Made by a program: the position numbers and the translations under genes. From Candidatus Desulfofervidus auxilii (GTDB taxonomy: Bacteria; Desulfobacterota; Desulfofervidia; Desulfofervidales; Desulfofervidaceae): DNA of 43,874 nt. The DNA lies in NCBI GenBank assembly GCA_030262725.1, contig JAJSZS010000016.1, positions 1,289-45,162 of the forward strand. The letters are read 5' to 3'. Below the pieces are notes generated by a model. It did not search any database and was not told the origin of the DNA. It was given only the letters and a program-made list of their open reading frames with translations. This document shows, piece by piece, positions 27,293-39,301 of this stretch (its first letter is position 1; each line of letters begins with the position of its first letter).

Positions 27293-29543
27293 TAGTCATC
27301 CTTTAATCTTTTTTCTACCATTTTATTGTCTTGGTCTTATTATAGGAGGTAATTGGCCTTTTGTTAAATTGTTTTTATTTCTTTTTCTGTTTAATTCTAT
27401 TCTTCTTTTCTTTTTTCGCTCTCGCTATATTTTAGCTATATTTTTTATTTTTCTTGGTACATTTTGGCAAAGTTTATTTTTTCAACCACCTCCTATTACC
27501 AAATTTGTTAATAAAAAAATAACTTTAAAAGGAAAAGTTATCCATATTATAGATAAAAAACGTTTTATTCTTGATGATATTTTTGTTAAAGAAAAGAAAA
27601 TTAAGGGGAAAATTCTTTTAAAAATCTATCAAAATATAAATTTATCCCTTGGTCATATTATTGAAGTTAAAGGAAAATTAAAACTTATCAAATCTCCCAA
27701 TAATCCTGGCACTTATGATTATGCTAGAGAATGGAAAAGAAAAGGAGTGTGGGTAAGGATTAATACAGGAAGAATAAATATTGTTGGTTATGAAAAGCCT
27801 TGGTTTTGGTCTTATATTTTGGAAAAATTTCGAAGAAAAATTAGAACATTTTTATTTAAACATCTTTCTCAACCTATTAGAGGCATATATTGTGCTTTGC
27901 TTTTAGGAGAAAAACAAAATCTTTTACCTCATATACGTGATATTTTTTCCTTTACTGGTACAAGCCATTTACTTGCCATTTCTGGTTTACACTTAGGTAT
28001 GATTATGGGATTATTTTATACTCTTTTTTGGTATATTCTTTCTCGTTCAGAAAGATTGCTTTTATATTTTCAGCTAAAAAAGCTTTCTGCTTTTTTAGCC
28101 ATTTTTCCTAGTTTCTTTTATGCTTCATTAGCCCACTTTTCCCCAGCTACAACTCGCTCTTTTTTTATGCTTTTATTGTTTTGGTGGCTTTATTTTAGCC
28201 GACGTTTAAAAAACACTTGGATTTTTCTAGTTACAGCCGCTTGGATTATGCTTTTATTTAATCCTACACTTATCTATTCTATCTCATTTCAACTTTCATT
28301 TATTGCTCTTGCTTCTATTCTTTATTTCATTCCCAAATTTTCAAAAACACATCATTGGTTAAAATCTGAAAAAAGATTATTGCATTATTTTATTCTTTGT
28401 TTTTATGGTAGCTTAGCTGCCTGGCTAGGAACATTGCCTATAGTAATGCATTATTTTGGTCATTTTTCCCTTATTGCTCCATTTTTAAATCTTATAGCTA
28501 TCCCCTTAATAGGTTTTATTGTTCTGCCATTAGGTTTTCTCTCTCTTTTCTTTTTACCGTTTTCCGAAACTATTGCTTCTTTTTTTATAAAAATAGGTGG
28601 TTTGGCTTTAAAAATTTTAATTTTATTTTTACAAAAAATAGCAAATATACCAGGTACACATTTTTGGCTTTTTATACCCACATGGTTAGAAGTCATTTTT
28701 CTTTATATTCTTTTATTTAATTTTTTTCGTCCAAGATATTTAATCTTAACATTTATCAGTCTCTTTTTATTAGAAATGATTTTTTATTTTTCAGCTAAAC
28801 CAAAAGGATTTGAAGTATCTTTTTTTGATGTTGGTGAAGGAACATCTATATTTCTATATTTTCCAAAAGGAAAGACAATGTTAATAGGTGGTGGAGGCTC
28901 TCGTTCAGATTATGATCCAGGCAGACATATTATTGCCAGAGCACTTTGGACAAAGAGAATCTACAAAATAGATTATCTTGTTTTACCTACACCACATTAT
29001 CGTTATCTTAAAGGACTTAAATTTATAGCAAATCACTTTCACCCAAAAGTTCTTTGGATAAATGGCTTTAAAAGTATTGATAAAGATTATTTGGAATTAA
29101 TAAATCTTTGTAAAAAGAAACATGTTTCTGTTATTTTTCCAAAAACACAAGAGATAGATGGTGTTAAGATAAAAATTCTTTATCCAAAAAAAGAAGCTGT
29201 TACATTAAAAGACAGTCTTTTTATCTATTGTATTTATAATAAAGTAAGTTTTTTATTTCCTTTTTACCTTAAAAGAAGAATCCTTAATCAATATACTTCA
29301 AAAATAGATGTGCTTTTAGCTCCAAATTTTGGGAATAAAAAGGCAAATTCTCTGAAATTTATTAATTTAGCTAAACCAAAATATGTAGTATTTTCAGGAA
29401 GATATCCAGATGAAGAAATTATAAAAAATTATATTATGGTTGGTAGTCAGATATTTATAACATCTAAACATGGTATGATTAGTTTTGTTACAGATGGAAA
29501 ATATTTAAAAAATATAAAGCTTGACCGAAAAAACCTTATATGA
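27276..29543 (+). CDS. comEC: ComEC/Rec2-type DNA channel with degenerate metallo-beta-lactamase domain
   Basis: 755 residues, starting TTG inside murA. N-terminal membrane helices and a DUF4131-like OB region are followed by the competence channel core ([18 protein letters not shown] about 225-245, then about eight helices to residue 500) and a soluble C-terminal domain beginning [17 protein letters not shown]. ComEC normally carries single-stranded DNA into the cell, and the C-domain is a nuclease in many species. Here the HxHxDH metal motif reads TPHYRY: Thr572, His574, Arg576, Tyr577, so only one ligand remains and the domain is probably not a nuclease. No other competence genes are in the window. 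Confidence 0.9.
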   Translation: MKGWLNSHPLIFFLPFYCLGLIIGGNWPFVKLFLFLFLFNSILLFFFRSRYILAIFFIFLGTFWQSLFFQPPPITKFVNKKITLKGKVIHIIDKKRFILDDIFVKEKKIKGKILLKIYQNINLSLGHIIEVKGKLKLIKSPNNPGTYDYAREWKRKGVWVRINTGRINIVGYEKPWFWSYILEKFRRKIRTFLFKHLSQPIRGIYCALLLGEKQNLLPHIRDIFSFTGTSHLLAISGLHLGMIMGLFYTLFWYILSRSERLLLYFQLKKLSAFLAIFPSFFYASLAHFSPATTRSFFMLLLFWWLYFSRRLKNTWIFLVTAAWIMLLFNPTLIYSISFQLSFIALASILYFIPKFSKTHHWLKSEKRLLHYFILCFYGSLAAWLGTLPIVMHYFGHFSLIAPFLNLIAIPLIGFIVLPLGFLSLFFLPFSETIASFFIKIGGLALKILILFLQKIANIPGTHFWLFIPTWLEVIFLYILLFNFFRPRYLILTFISLFLLEMIFYFSAKPKGFEVSFFDVGEGTSIFLYFPKGKTMLIGGGGSRSDYDPGRHIIARALWTKRIYKIDYLVLPTPHYRYLKGLKFIANHFHPKVLWINGFKSIDKDYLELINLCKKKHVSVIFPKTQEIDGVKIKILYPKKEAVTLKDSLFIYCIYNKVSFLFPFYLKRRILNQYTSKIDVLLAPNFGNKKANSLKFINLAKPKYVVFSGRYPDEEIIKNYIMVGSQIFITSKHGMISFVTDGKYLKNIKLDRKNLI

Positions 29544-29592
29544 TAGCTTTTTAGTGGCTCGGATCCTATGGGACCGAGACCAGAAAAATAAG

Positions 29593-29629
29593 CCTTCTGG
29601 TCTTTGGTCCAGAAGGTGTTTTTGTTTTT
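29593..29629 (+). terminator. Intrinsic terminator or attenuator directly before panC
   Basis: Stem CCTTCTGG (29593-29600) with CCAGAAGG (29609-29616), then a T-rich run to 29629, five bases from the panC ATG. An upstream segment GACCAGAA (29578-29585) is complementary to TTCTGGTC (29595-29602), so it could form an alternative antiterminator stem. A third imperfect stem, CTCGG..CCGAG, precedes it. Confidence 0.75.
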
Positions 29630-29633
29630 GACC

Positions 29634-30485
29634 ATGGAAGTTATTAAAGAAATTGAAGTTATGAATAAAAAGGCTGAAGAGTGGCGAAAAAATGGAAAGA
29701 TTATTGCTTTTGTACCTACTATGGGTTATTTTCATGAAGGTCATTTAAGTCTTTTTAGAATAGCCCGCAAAAAAGGGGATATATTAGTAGTAAGTATCTT
29801 TGTTAATCCTATCCAATTTGGTCTAACTGAAGATTTTAAAAGTTATCCAAGAGATTTAGAAAGAGATAAATCTTTGGCAGAAAAAGAAAAAGTAGATGTT
29901 TTGTTTGTACCTTCAGAAAAAGATATGTATCCAGAAGGTTATCAAACATTCGTAGAGGTGACAAAGTTGACAAATCATCTTTGTGGTCTTTCTCGTCCTG
30001 GCCATTTTAAAGGAGTTACAACAGTAGTAGCTAAATTATTTAATATTGTTAAACCACACATTGCATTTTTTGGTTTTAAAGATTATCAGCAATATCTTGT
30101 TATAAAACGTATGGTAAAAGATTTAAATTTTTCTATTGAAATTGTAGGCTGCCCCATTGTGCGAGAACCAGATGGATTAGCTATGAGCTCTAGAAACACA
30201 TATCTTACACCTGAACAGAGAAAATCAGCTCTAAGTTTATTTAAAGGTTTAAGACTTGCTCAAGAAATGATAGATAAAGGAGAGAGAAATGTTAAAGTGA
30301 TTATAAATGCTGTTTCAAAACTTATTGAAAGTCATCCTTATACTGAAATAGATTATGTGAAAATTTGTGATCCAGAAACCTTAGAAGATTTAGATAAAAT
30401 AGATAAAAAAGCCTTATTGGCATTGGCTGTTAAGATTGGAAAAGCTAGACTTATAGATAATACTTTGTTAGAGGTAAAGGAATGA
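29634..30485 (+). CDS. panC: Pantothenate synthetase
   Basis: 283 residues from ATG 29634. The frame also runs back to TTG 29604, but those codons are the terminator stem, and MEVIKEIEVMNKK matches family N-termini. Motifs are FVPTMGYFHEGHLSL (HIGH-type ATP site), SIFVNPIQFG, GHFKGVTTVV and SSRNTYL. It joins pantoate and beta-alanine. No Shine-Dalgarno is visible. panD, which makes the beta-alanine, follows with a 4-bp overlap. Confidence 0.96.
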   Translation: MEVIKEIEVMNKKAEEWRKNGKIIAFVPTMGYFHEGHLSLFRIARKKGDILVVSIFVNPIQFGLTEDFKSYPRDLERDKSLAEKEKVDVLFVPSEKDMYPEGYQTFVEVTKLTNHLCGLSRPGHFKGVTTVVAKLFNIVKPHIAFFGFKDYQQYLVIKRMVKDLNFSIEIVGCPIVREPDGLAMSSRNTYLTPEQRKSALSLFKGLRLAQEMIDKGERNVKVIINAVSKLIESHPYTEIDYVKICDPETLEDLDKIDKKALLALAVKIGKARLIDNTLLEVKE

Positions 30486-30832
30486 GATTTATGTTAAAAT
30501 CAAAAATTCATCGTGCTAAAGTAACTGATGCTAATCTTAATTATGAAGGAAGTCTTAGTATTGATACAGAACTTATGGCAGCAGCAGACCTTATTCCCTA
30601 TGAGATGGTGTATGTTTATAACATTACAAATGGAGAAAGATTTTCTACTTATGTTTTACCTGGAAAAAAAGGAGAAATTTGTCTAAATGGTGCCGCTGCT
30701 CGTAAGGGTGCAAAAGGTGATATTATCATCATTACTGCTTATACACTTGTGGAGGAATCGCAATTAAAAATGTATAAGCCAAAACAGGTATTTTTGGATG
30801 AAAATAATGCCATTGTGAGAAAAGAAGGGTGA
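30482..30832 (+). CDS. panD: Aspartate 1-decarboxylase
   Basis: 116 residues. The proenzyme self-cleaves between Gly23 and Ser24 in NYEGSLSID to make the pyruvoyl cofactor. LNGAAARKGAKGD is also typical. It supplies beta-alanine to PanC. ATGA overlap with panC. Confidence 0.97.
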   Translation: MRFMLKSKIHRAKVTDANLNYEGSLSIDTELMAAADLIPYEMVYVYNITNGERFSTYVLPGKKGEICLNGAAARKGAKGDIIIITAYTLVEESQLKMYKPKQVFLDENNAIVRKEG

Positions 30833-31458
30833 AAAAAATCAAAGATATCTTAAAGAGAAACTTTTTAGCAGGTCTTCTTGTCCTCCTTCCTATTTCTCTT
30901 ACTGTTTATATTATTCTTTTTCTTCTTCGTACAATGGATAAAATACTTAAGTATCTTCCTCCTAAATATAACCCTGAAACATATCTTCCCTTTCGTATTC
31001 CTGGATTAGGATTTCTTTTTGTTATTGTTATTATTCTTCTCACAGGATTTTTAGCTAGAAATTATATTGGGAATAAACTTATTGAGTTATGGGAAAATAT
31101 TGTTAATAAGATTCCATTTATTCGAGCAATTTATTTAGCGATCAAACAATTAATTGAGACGATATTTATGAAAGAAAAAGATTTTAATAGAGTTGTATTA
31201 GTGCAGTATCCAAGAAAAGGTATTTATGCTTTAGGATTCACTACTAGTCAGACAAAGGGTGAACCAGTAGAAAAGGTGCAAAAAAAATTAATAAATGTTT
31301 TTATGCCTACTACACCAAACCCTACTTCCGGATTCTATCTTCTTGTGCCAGAAGAAGAATTAATTTTTTTGGACATGAGTGTGGAGGAGGCATTTAAATT
31401 AATTATATCTGGTGGTATTGTTCATCCAGAAGAAAAATTTGAAAAGAAAAACAAGTAA
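30829..31458 (+). CDS. DUF502-family membrane protein
   Basis: 209 residues, GTG start overlapping the panD stop. Two transmembrane helices (about 12-35 and 63-85) are followed by NKIPFIRAIYLAIKQ and a C-terminal soluble domain with PTTPNPTSGFYLLVP, the DUF502 signature. The molecular role is not established; plant homologues (COV) affect vascular pattern. It is the last gene before a new promoter. Confidence 0.85.
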   Translation: MKKIKDILKRNFLAGLLVLLPISLTVYIILFLLRTMDKILKYLPPKYNPETYLPFRIPGLGFLFVIVIILLTGFLARNYIGNKLIELWENIVNKIPFIRAIYLAIKQLIETIFMKEKDFNRVVLVQYPRKGIYALGFTTSQTKGEPVEKVQKKLINVFMPTTPNPTSGFYLLVPEEELIFLDMSVEEAFKLIISGGIVHPEEKFEKKNK

Positions 31459-31475
31459 AATGTAATTTTCTTCTA

Positions 31476-31504
31476 TTGACATTTGTTCTAAGAAAAGGTT
31501 TATA
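31476..31504 (+). promoter_or_regulatory. Promoter of metK-ahcY
   Basis: TTGACA (31476-31481), 17-base spacer, TTTATA (31499-31504). The transcript should start about 25 bases before metK, leaving no room for a SAM riboswitch. AAGGAG precedes the ATG. Confidence 0.72.
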
Positions 31505-31534
31505 TAGCCAAATTTTCTGAGAAAGGAGTGAGAA

Positions 31535-33956
<2,422 letters not shown>

Positions 33957-33957
<1 letters not shown>

Positions 33958-34595
33958 TGTCAGAATTAATCATTAAACAATTAATAGTAGGTCCACTTCA
34001 AGTTTGTTGTTATTTTGTAGGCTGTTCTAAGACAAAAGAAATTATAATTATTGATCCAGGTGGAGACGAGGATTTTATCATAGAAACCATTGAGACATTA
34101 AAATTAAAGCCAATAATGATTGTTAATACTCATGCCCACCCTGATCATACAGCAGGAAATCGTGCTCTTAAACAAATCTTTAATCTTCCAATTGCCATGC
34201 ATGAAGCTGATGGAGGAAGTTTTTTAAGTCAGATAAGTCTCTTTTTAGGAAGTATGTTTGGTGCCCCTTCTCCTTCACCAGATATCCTTTTAAAGGATGA
34301 GGATGAAATTAAAATTGGAAAAATAAACTTAAAAATAATTCATACCCCTGGACACACGCCTGGAAGCATTTGTCTTTATTATCCTGGACATATTTTTACT
34401 GGGGATACACTTTTTGTTGGAGCAGTAGGTAGAACTGATTTACCAGGAGGTTCTTGGGAAACATTAATAAATTCTATTAAAACAAAACTTTTTACCTTAC
34501 CTGAAGATACCATTGTTTGGCCTGGCCATAATTATGGTGAAAAACCACATTCTACTATTGGTGAAGAAAAAAAATTTAATCCCTTCTTAAAATAA
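33957..34595 (+). CDS. Metallo-beta-lactamase-fold hydrolase (glyoxalase II-like)
   Basis: 212 residues from ATG 33957; an in-frame ATG at 33939 lies inside ahcY and adds only six residues. Zinc ligands: NTHAHPDHTAGN (HxHxDH), His in PGHTPGSIC, Asp in FTGDTLF, His in WPGHNYG. This is the glyoxalase II-like branch, which acts on thioesters; its place behind metK-ahcY suggests expression with the methyl cycle but does not identify the substrate. Confidence 0.88.
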
Positions 34596-34640
34596 TAGAA
34601 CAATTTATTTAAGCAAGTCGATATTTAAAAACAAGCCTTT

Positions 34641-35325
34641 ATGAAAAGTAAGATTTTTTTAGTGATATTTTTCTTATTTTTTTCAGTAGGTATTTGGGCA
34701 GAAGAGTATAAAAATACAACTATTATGGAAAAATTGAGTGTGATTAAAGATACTGTATACCAAGATTATAAGAATTATTTTACAGGCAATGGTTTAGGGA
34801 TTAGTTTAATAATAGCTGGTGTACTGGCTAATACCTCCATAGATAGAGAAATTCAGGAGTGGTATCAAAATTCATTACGAAGTAATGACACTGATAATTT
34901 TTCAAAAATAATAAAACCTCTTGGGGATGGAAGAAAAACTATTCCTGTGTATTTGGGAACAGCTTTACTTGGAGAAATATTTAAAAACACAAAATTGCTT
35001 TCAATAACAGCCGAATGGGGGAGAAAGTCAACAAGAGCAATTCTAACAGGTGTATTTCCAATGTTATTTTTCCAAAGAGCTTTGGGAGCCTCACGTCCAG
35101 AAGAAAATGATTCCCATTGGCGCATCTGTGAAGATAATAATGGTGTAAGTGGACACAGCTTTATGGGAGCCATTCCTCTTTCAGGTGGTATTGGGTTGGT
35201 ACATGGCGTATCTAGCAGCAACGAGTGTAGATATGACAGATAAAAAGATGAAAAAAATAATTATGCCTATAAGTCCTATTGGGATCAAAAATGGTCTAGG
35301 AATAAGGATCATCTTTAGATTTTAG
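34641..35325 (+). pseudogene. PAP2-family phosphatase, broken by internal deletion and frameshift
   Basis: The first frame (34641-35243) has a signal peptide (MKSKIFLVIFFLFFSVGIWA), then PAP2 motif 1 (GASRP) and motif 2 (SGHSFMGAIP), but then ends in unrelated residues. From 35182 another frame resumes family-like sequence, QVVLGWYMAYLAATSVD, ending GIKNGLGIRIIFRF at 35325. The region between, which should hold motif 3 (SR..H with its catalytic His), is missing. An intact ancestor would be an exported membrane lipid or undecaprenyl-type phosphatase. There is no Shine-Dalgarno before the ATG. Confidence 0.75.
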
Positions 35326-35401
35326 ATGCCAAATTTAACAAAACAAACCAATCAAACAGGTCGATATTAGAGATAGAGAATTTTTTCAATAAGGACTTTT
35401 T

Positions 35402-35560
35402 GTGAAAAATAAAACTGTATTTCAACACTATTTAAATGAGCTTCATGTTTATTGCCGATTGCGTAATATTGGTTTGCCAAAAGGGATAGCAAAGGCTCTT
35501 GCTAAAAGGTTGAGTCCTAAATTTTTTTATACAAAAAATCGGAAAAAAGAAAAAAAATAA
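35402..35560 (+). CDS. Small basic protein, 52 residues, unknown
   Basis: GTG start with AAGGA some bases upstream, ending exactly next to the convergent cyclo-ligase gene. The peptide has a plausible protein-like core (HYLNELHVYCRLRNIGLPKG) and a Lys-rich tail. No family recognised. It fills the otherwise empty stretch after the broken PAP2 gene. Confidence 0.4.
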   Translation: MKNKTVFQHYLNELHVYCRLRNIGLPKGIAKALAKRLSPKFFYTKNRKKEKK

Positions 35561-36277
35561 TTACTTTCTTTTACTTAATTCCCACAATGGACGCATACGA
35601 TGAATTTGTTTTTGAGAAAGCTTTTCCCAAAAGATTCTTTTTGGTTTGTCTAAAGGCACCTTAACTTTAATGACTTGACTTGGTGTAATAATATAATCTA
35701 TAGGAACATCTACCATATTTTTTGGCAATGTATTAAGTATTTGTTCATCATGCACTATTGTAATAACAGGAGTGTTTTCATCAATACAACCTAATTCTCT
35801 TAATATAGCATATTCTATGTCAAAAAAACCTGCTCCTTTACCCAAACGTTTTCCATCAATACTTACTGCTACTGCTCCTGTAATTAAAAGGTCAATATGA
35901 CCAATGGCATTCTTTCTAGTTGGAAGCCTTTTACCATATTGTTTTACACCATATGTTTGAATGGCTTTATTCCAAAATTTTCTAGGTATATCTTTTGGTT
36001 TTAAAATATAAAAACCATCAGAAAGTCCTGGAGTAGCCATAATTAAAATTTTTCCATCCATAAGAGCATTAAATCTCACTTCCTTTTGTGCCTCATCTGG
36101 AGGTACCATAATAGTTTTACTTTTTTGATAAATTAAAAGATGACGCAACCTTTCTGCTGCTTTTCCTTGTCCTTTAAATGGAGGAATACGATGGAACGGT
36201 GCCTTTGAAATATTTTTTTCTAATAACAATTGCCATATTTGATAACGTATTTTTTCCTTTTCTTTCATACTTGACAC
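35561..36277 (-). CDS. 5-formyltetrahydrofolate cyclo-ligase family protein
   Basis: 238 residues from GTG 36277, or 235 from ATG 36268. The C-terminal loop RLGKGAGFFDIEYAIL is the family's GxGxGYYD-like ATP/folate site, in the variant common in the longer COG0212 proteins; TIVHDEQ and VPIDYIITP follow. The enzyme converts 5-formyl-THF to methenyl-THF. It is divergent from trpS across 31 bases, with no obvious Shine-Dalgarno. Confidence 0.85.
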   Translation of the reverse strand: MSSMKEKEKIRYQIWQLLLEKNISKAPFHRIPPFKGQGKAAERLRHLLIYQKSKTIMVPPDEAQKEVRFNALMDGKILIMATPGLSDGFYILKPKDIPRKFWNKAIQTYGVKQYGKRLPTRKNAIGHIDLLITGAVAVSIDGKRLGKGAGFFDIEYAILRELGCIDENTPVITIVHDEQILNTLPKNMVDVPIDYIITPSQVIKVKVPLDKPKRIFWEKLSQKQIHRMRPLWELSKRK

Positions 36278-36312
36278 ATTAAATCATTTATGTTTTTAAA
36301 CGCCAAGTATGA
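36265..36312. repeat. 9-bp inverted repeat enclosing both divergent start codons
   Basis: TCATACTTG (36265-36273) and CAAGTATGA (36304-36312) are perfect inverse complements. Each arm contains an ATG: 36268 on the minus strand and 36309 on the plus strand. The plus strand also has TTGACA at 36270-36275 with a weak TTTTTA 17 bases later. Confidence 0.6.
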
Positions 36313-37298
36313 TAGCACAGAAAAAAAGAGTTTTAAGTGGAATGCGTCCTACTGGAAAAATTCATCTAGGTAATCTCCATGGTGCCTTAGCCAATTGGAA
36401 GCAATTACAAGAAGAATATGAATGCTATTTTTTTATTGCTGATTGGCATGCTTTAACAAGCGAATATCAAAATCCTCAAAAAATTAAAGAATATGTTTGG
36501 GAAATGATTATAGATTGGCTAAGTATTGGTCTAAATCCAGAAAAGGCAACTATTTTTATTCAATCAAAAGTGCCAGAACACACTGAATTACATCTTATTT
36601 TTTCTATGATTACTCCTTTGCCTTGGTTAGAAAGGAATCCTACTTATAAGGAACAAAAGCAAGAATTAGTGGAAAAAGATTTAAATACTTATGGTTTTCT
36701 TGGCTATCCTGTACTTCAGGCAGCAGATATTTTGATTTATAAAGCACATTTAGTACCAGTGGGAATGGATCAACTACCTCATATAGAATTAACAAGAGAG
36801 ATTGCTCGTCGTTTTAACTATTTATATCGTGAAGTTTTTCCAATACCAGAACCTTTATTGACTGAAGTACCAAAGTTATTAGGTATTGATGGTCGAAAAA
36901 TGAGTAAAAGTTATAATAATGCTATTTTTATCTCTGATCCTCCCAATGTTTTAAAAGAGAAAGTAAGACAAATGTTTACTGATCAATCTCGCTTACGTCG
37001 CTCTGATCCTGGTCATCCAGAAATTTGTAATGTATTTTCTATACATAAGCTTTATAGTTCATCAGAGATAGTAAATCAGATTGAGACAGACTGCAGAAGA
37101 GCAAAAATTGGATGTGTAGATTGTAAGCAAATCTTGGCAAAAAGTTTAATTCAGGGTTTAGAGCCATATCAGGAAAAAAGGCAATATTATAAGTCACATT
37201 TATCAGAAGTAAAAGAAACTGTTATTGCTGGTATTGAAAAAGCTCGTACTATTGCTAGAGCTACTTTAGAAGAAGCAAAAGCAGTAGTAGGGATTTAA
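36309..37298 (+). CDS. trpS: Tryptophanyl-tRNA synthetase
   Basis: 329 residues, class I. SGMRPTGKIHLGNL carries the HIGH-type motif and KMSKS is intact (about residue 196). GYPVLQAADILIYKAHLVPVG is the tryptophan pocket region. It has no Shine-Dalgarno and lies only about 10 bases after a possible -10. It ends 4 bp into the oppositely oriented ktrA. Confidence 0.97.
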   Translation: MIAQKKRVLSGMRPTGKIHLGNLHGALANWKQLQEEYECYFFIADWHALTSEYQNPQKIKEYVWEMIIDWLSIGLNPEKATIFIQSKVPEHTELHLIFSMITPLPWLERNPTYKEQKQELVEKDLNTYGFLGYPVLQAADILIYKAHLVPVGMDQLPHIELTREIARRFNYLYREVFPIPEPLLTEVPKLLGIDGRKMSKSYNNAIFISDPPNVLKEKVRQMFTDQSRLRRSDPGHPEICNVFSIHKLYSSSEIVNQIETDCRRAKIGCVDCKQILAKSLIQGLEPYQEKRQYYKSHLSEVKETVIAGIEKARTIARATLEEAKAVVGI

Positions 37299-37951
37299 CC
37301 TTTTAATTTTTTTATCCTTTCTATATCTTCAATCCGTCCAATTAAAACTAAAATATCACCTTCCTTTATTTTAAATTCAGGAGAAATTAAAGAAAAAACC
37401 TGCTCTGATCCAGCTTCCCTCACGGCAATGACCTGAACACCATAACGACGTCGCACATCAAGCTCTCCCAAATTTTTACCAATAAATGCTTTTGGTGCAG
37501 CTATTTCTATTACTTGGTACTCTTGCGATAATGGCAAATAATCAAGTACATTTGGAGTATCCAAACTAGCAGCTAATTTGATAGCAATTTCTCTTTCTGG
37601 AAATACAACTTTAGTGGCACCTACAAGCTCAAGAATTTTTTGATGGTCTTCATTTACTGCTTTAACAATAATCTGTTTTACTTCCATTTCTTTTAAATAA
37701 AGGGTTAAAAGAATACTAGCACTAAGATTTTCTCCCAAACTAATTATAGCAAGGTCAATATTATTTAATCCCAAATTTTCTAACAATTCTCTATCTGTAC
37801 AATCAGCTACAATTGCCTGTGTTGTATATTCTTGAGCTTTTTGAACTAAGTCTTTCCTTTGATCAATGGCAATAACTTCATGCCCTCTTTCAAAAAGGGC
37901 TTTGGCAACATGGCGTCCAAAAATACCTAAGCCAAAAATAGCAATACGCAT
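37295..37951 (-). CDS. ktrA: K+ uptake regulatory subunit, single RCK (KtrA-like)
   Basis: 218 residues: a Rossmann RCK-N domain with IFGLGIFGRHVAKAL and the acidic strand end AIDQ, then an RCK-C domain (about 135-218). A cytoplasmic nucleotide-gated ring that opens the KtrB channel. The length and single RCK pair fit KtrA rather than TrkA. It follows ktrB by 9 bases. Confidence 0.9.
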   Translation of the reverse strand: MRIAIFGLGIFGRHVAKALFERGHEVIAIDQRKDLVQKAQEYTTQAIVADCTDRELLENLGLNNIDLAIISLGENLSASILLTLYLKEMEVKQIIVKAVNEDHQKILELVGATKVVFPEREIAIKLAASLDTPNVLDYLPLSQEYQVIEIAAPKAFIGKNLGELDVRRRYGVQVIAVREAGSEQVFSLISPEFKIKEGDILVLIGRIEDIERIKKLKG

Positions 37952-37960
37952 GATATTCCC

Positions 37961-39295
37961 TTATCCAATCATAACGTTTTCTTCTGCATATTGGTAGCGT
38001 TTAGCTACTTCTTTTATTTTTACAAAATGTACAACAGTAAGTGGCCCTACTCTACCAATAAACATAAGGCACATAATGATAATTTTCCCCCATGCATTCA
38101 AATTAGGAGTAACACCAGTAGTCAGTCCCACTGTTCCAAGGGCAGAAATTGTTTCAAATAAATATGAAATTAAAATACCTTCTTTATGAGGTATGCCGTA
38201 ACTTTGAGTTAAAATAAGCAATATTGTAGAAAAAAATATTAAACAACAAGATAATCCAAAAAGCACAATTGCTCTATAAACTGTTTCATCTGGAAGTGTG
38301 CGAGAAAATACATGAACTTTCTCTCTCCCCATAATTTTATTAACAATGAAACTGATAAATACAGCAAAAGTAATTGTTTTTATGCCACCCCCACAAGAAC
38401 CAGGAGAAGCACCAATAAACATCAATAACATCAATAACATAAGGGTAGCATCAGTTAAAGAGGCAATAGGGAGGCTATTAAAACCAGCTGTTCTAGGAGT
38501 AACGGCTTGAAAAAAAGCATTTAAAAATTTTTGAGAGAGAGAAAGTCCTTTTAAAGTATTTGTATTTTCAAAATAAAATAAAGAAATGGTGCTAATAATT
38601 ATTAAATAAAATATAGTTGCAAGAGTAAGTTTTGTATGAAGAGAAAGACGTGTCTTTTTTCCTCTTAAACGGAAACCACATTCAGCAACAACTAAAAATC
38701 CTACACCCCCAAGAATAAATAAACAGGCTATTGTAAGTAAGACAACATAATCTGTGCAGAAAGACTCAAGACTTGTAGAAAATAAAGAAAAACCTGCATT
38801 GCAAAAAGCAGATATAGCATGAAATATTCCATAAAATATAGCCTTTTGCCAAGGGAAAATATTTTTCCAATGAAATGCTAAAATAATGCTTCCAACAAGT
38901 TCTGTAATTAAAGTAAAAATAACAACATCTTTTACTAAAGAAAAAATGTCTTTTGTTGGAGAATGGGTCAAGGTATCTTGAAGTACTAAACGACCTTTAA
39001 AAGAAGGCGATTTACCCAAAAGCAATAAAATGACAGTAGAAAAAGTCATCAATCCCAATCCTCCTAATTGAATAAGACACAAAATAATGACATGCCCCAA
39101 AAATGTAAATTTTGTTCCTGTATCCACTACTATTAATCCAGTTACACAAACAGCTGAAGTAGCTGTAAAGATGGCATCTAAATAAGAAATTGAACCATAA
39201 TGAGAGAAAGGTAAAAAAAGAAGGAAAGAACCAATTACAATTAAAATAATAAAAGAGAAAGCTAAGATAGTTGGTGGAGAGAGATTTTTAAACAT
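37961..39295 (-). CDS. ktrB: K+ transporter membrane subunit (KtrB-like)
   Basis: 444 residues, four M1-P-M2 repeats. Filter sequences: AVCVTGL, AFCNAGF, RTAGFN and GTVGLTTG, each with the conserved Gly. KtrB is Na+-coupled in several bacteria. It is encoded next to ktrA and 6 bases after trkH. Confidence 0.92.
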   Translation of the reverse strand: MFKNLSPPTILAFSFIILIVIGSFLLFLPFSHYGSISYLDAIFTATSAVCVTGLIVVDTGTKFTFLGHVIILCLIQLGGLGLMTFSTVILLLLGKSPSFKGRLVLQDTLTHSPTKDIFSLVKDVVIFTLITELVGSIILAFHWKNIFPWQKAIFYGIFHAISAFCNAGFSLFSTSLESFCTDYVVLLTIACLFILGGVGFLVVAECGFRLRGKKTRLSLHTKLTLATIFYLIIISTISLFYFENTNTLKGLSLSQKFLNAFFQAVTPRTAGFNSLPIASLTDATLMLLMLLMFIGASPGSCGGGIKTITFAVFISFIVNKIMGREKVHVFSRTLPDETVYRAIVLFGLSCCLIFFSTILLILTQSYGIPHKEGILISYLFETISALGTVGLTTGVTPNLNAWGKIIIMCLMFIGRVGPLTVVHFVKIKEVAKRYQYAEENVMIG

Positions 39296-39301
39296 TTTAG
39301 A

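Noticed and set aside
29604-29633. PanC start at TTG 29604
   Set aside because: The codons fall in the terminator stem and T-run; the family N-terminus begins at ATG 29634.
31459-31534. SAM riboswitch before metK
   Set aside because: The predicted leader is only about 25 bases and shows no aptamer-like structure.
34865-35221. Antisense 118-residue frame across the PAP2 gene
   Set aside because: The plus strand carries the PAP2 motifs and signal peptide; the antisense frame resembles no family.
34612-35375. Shared motif ca(a/g)gtcgatatt before the PAP2 gene (about 34614) and before the small ORF (about 35357)
   Set aside because: Only about 11 bases match in very AT-rich DNA; chance cannot be excluded.
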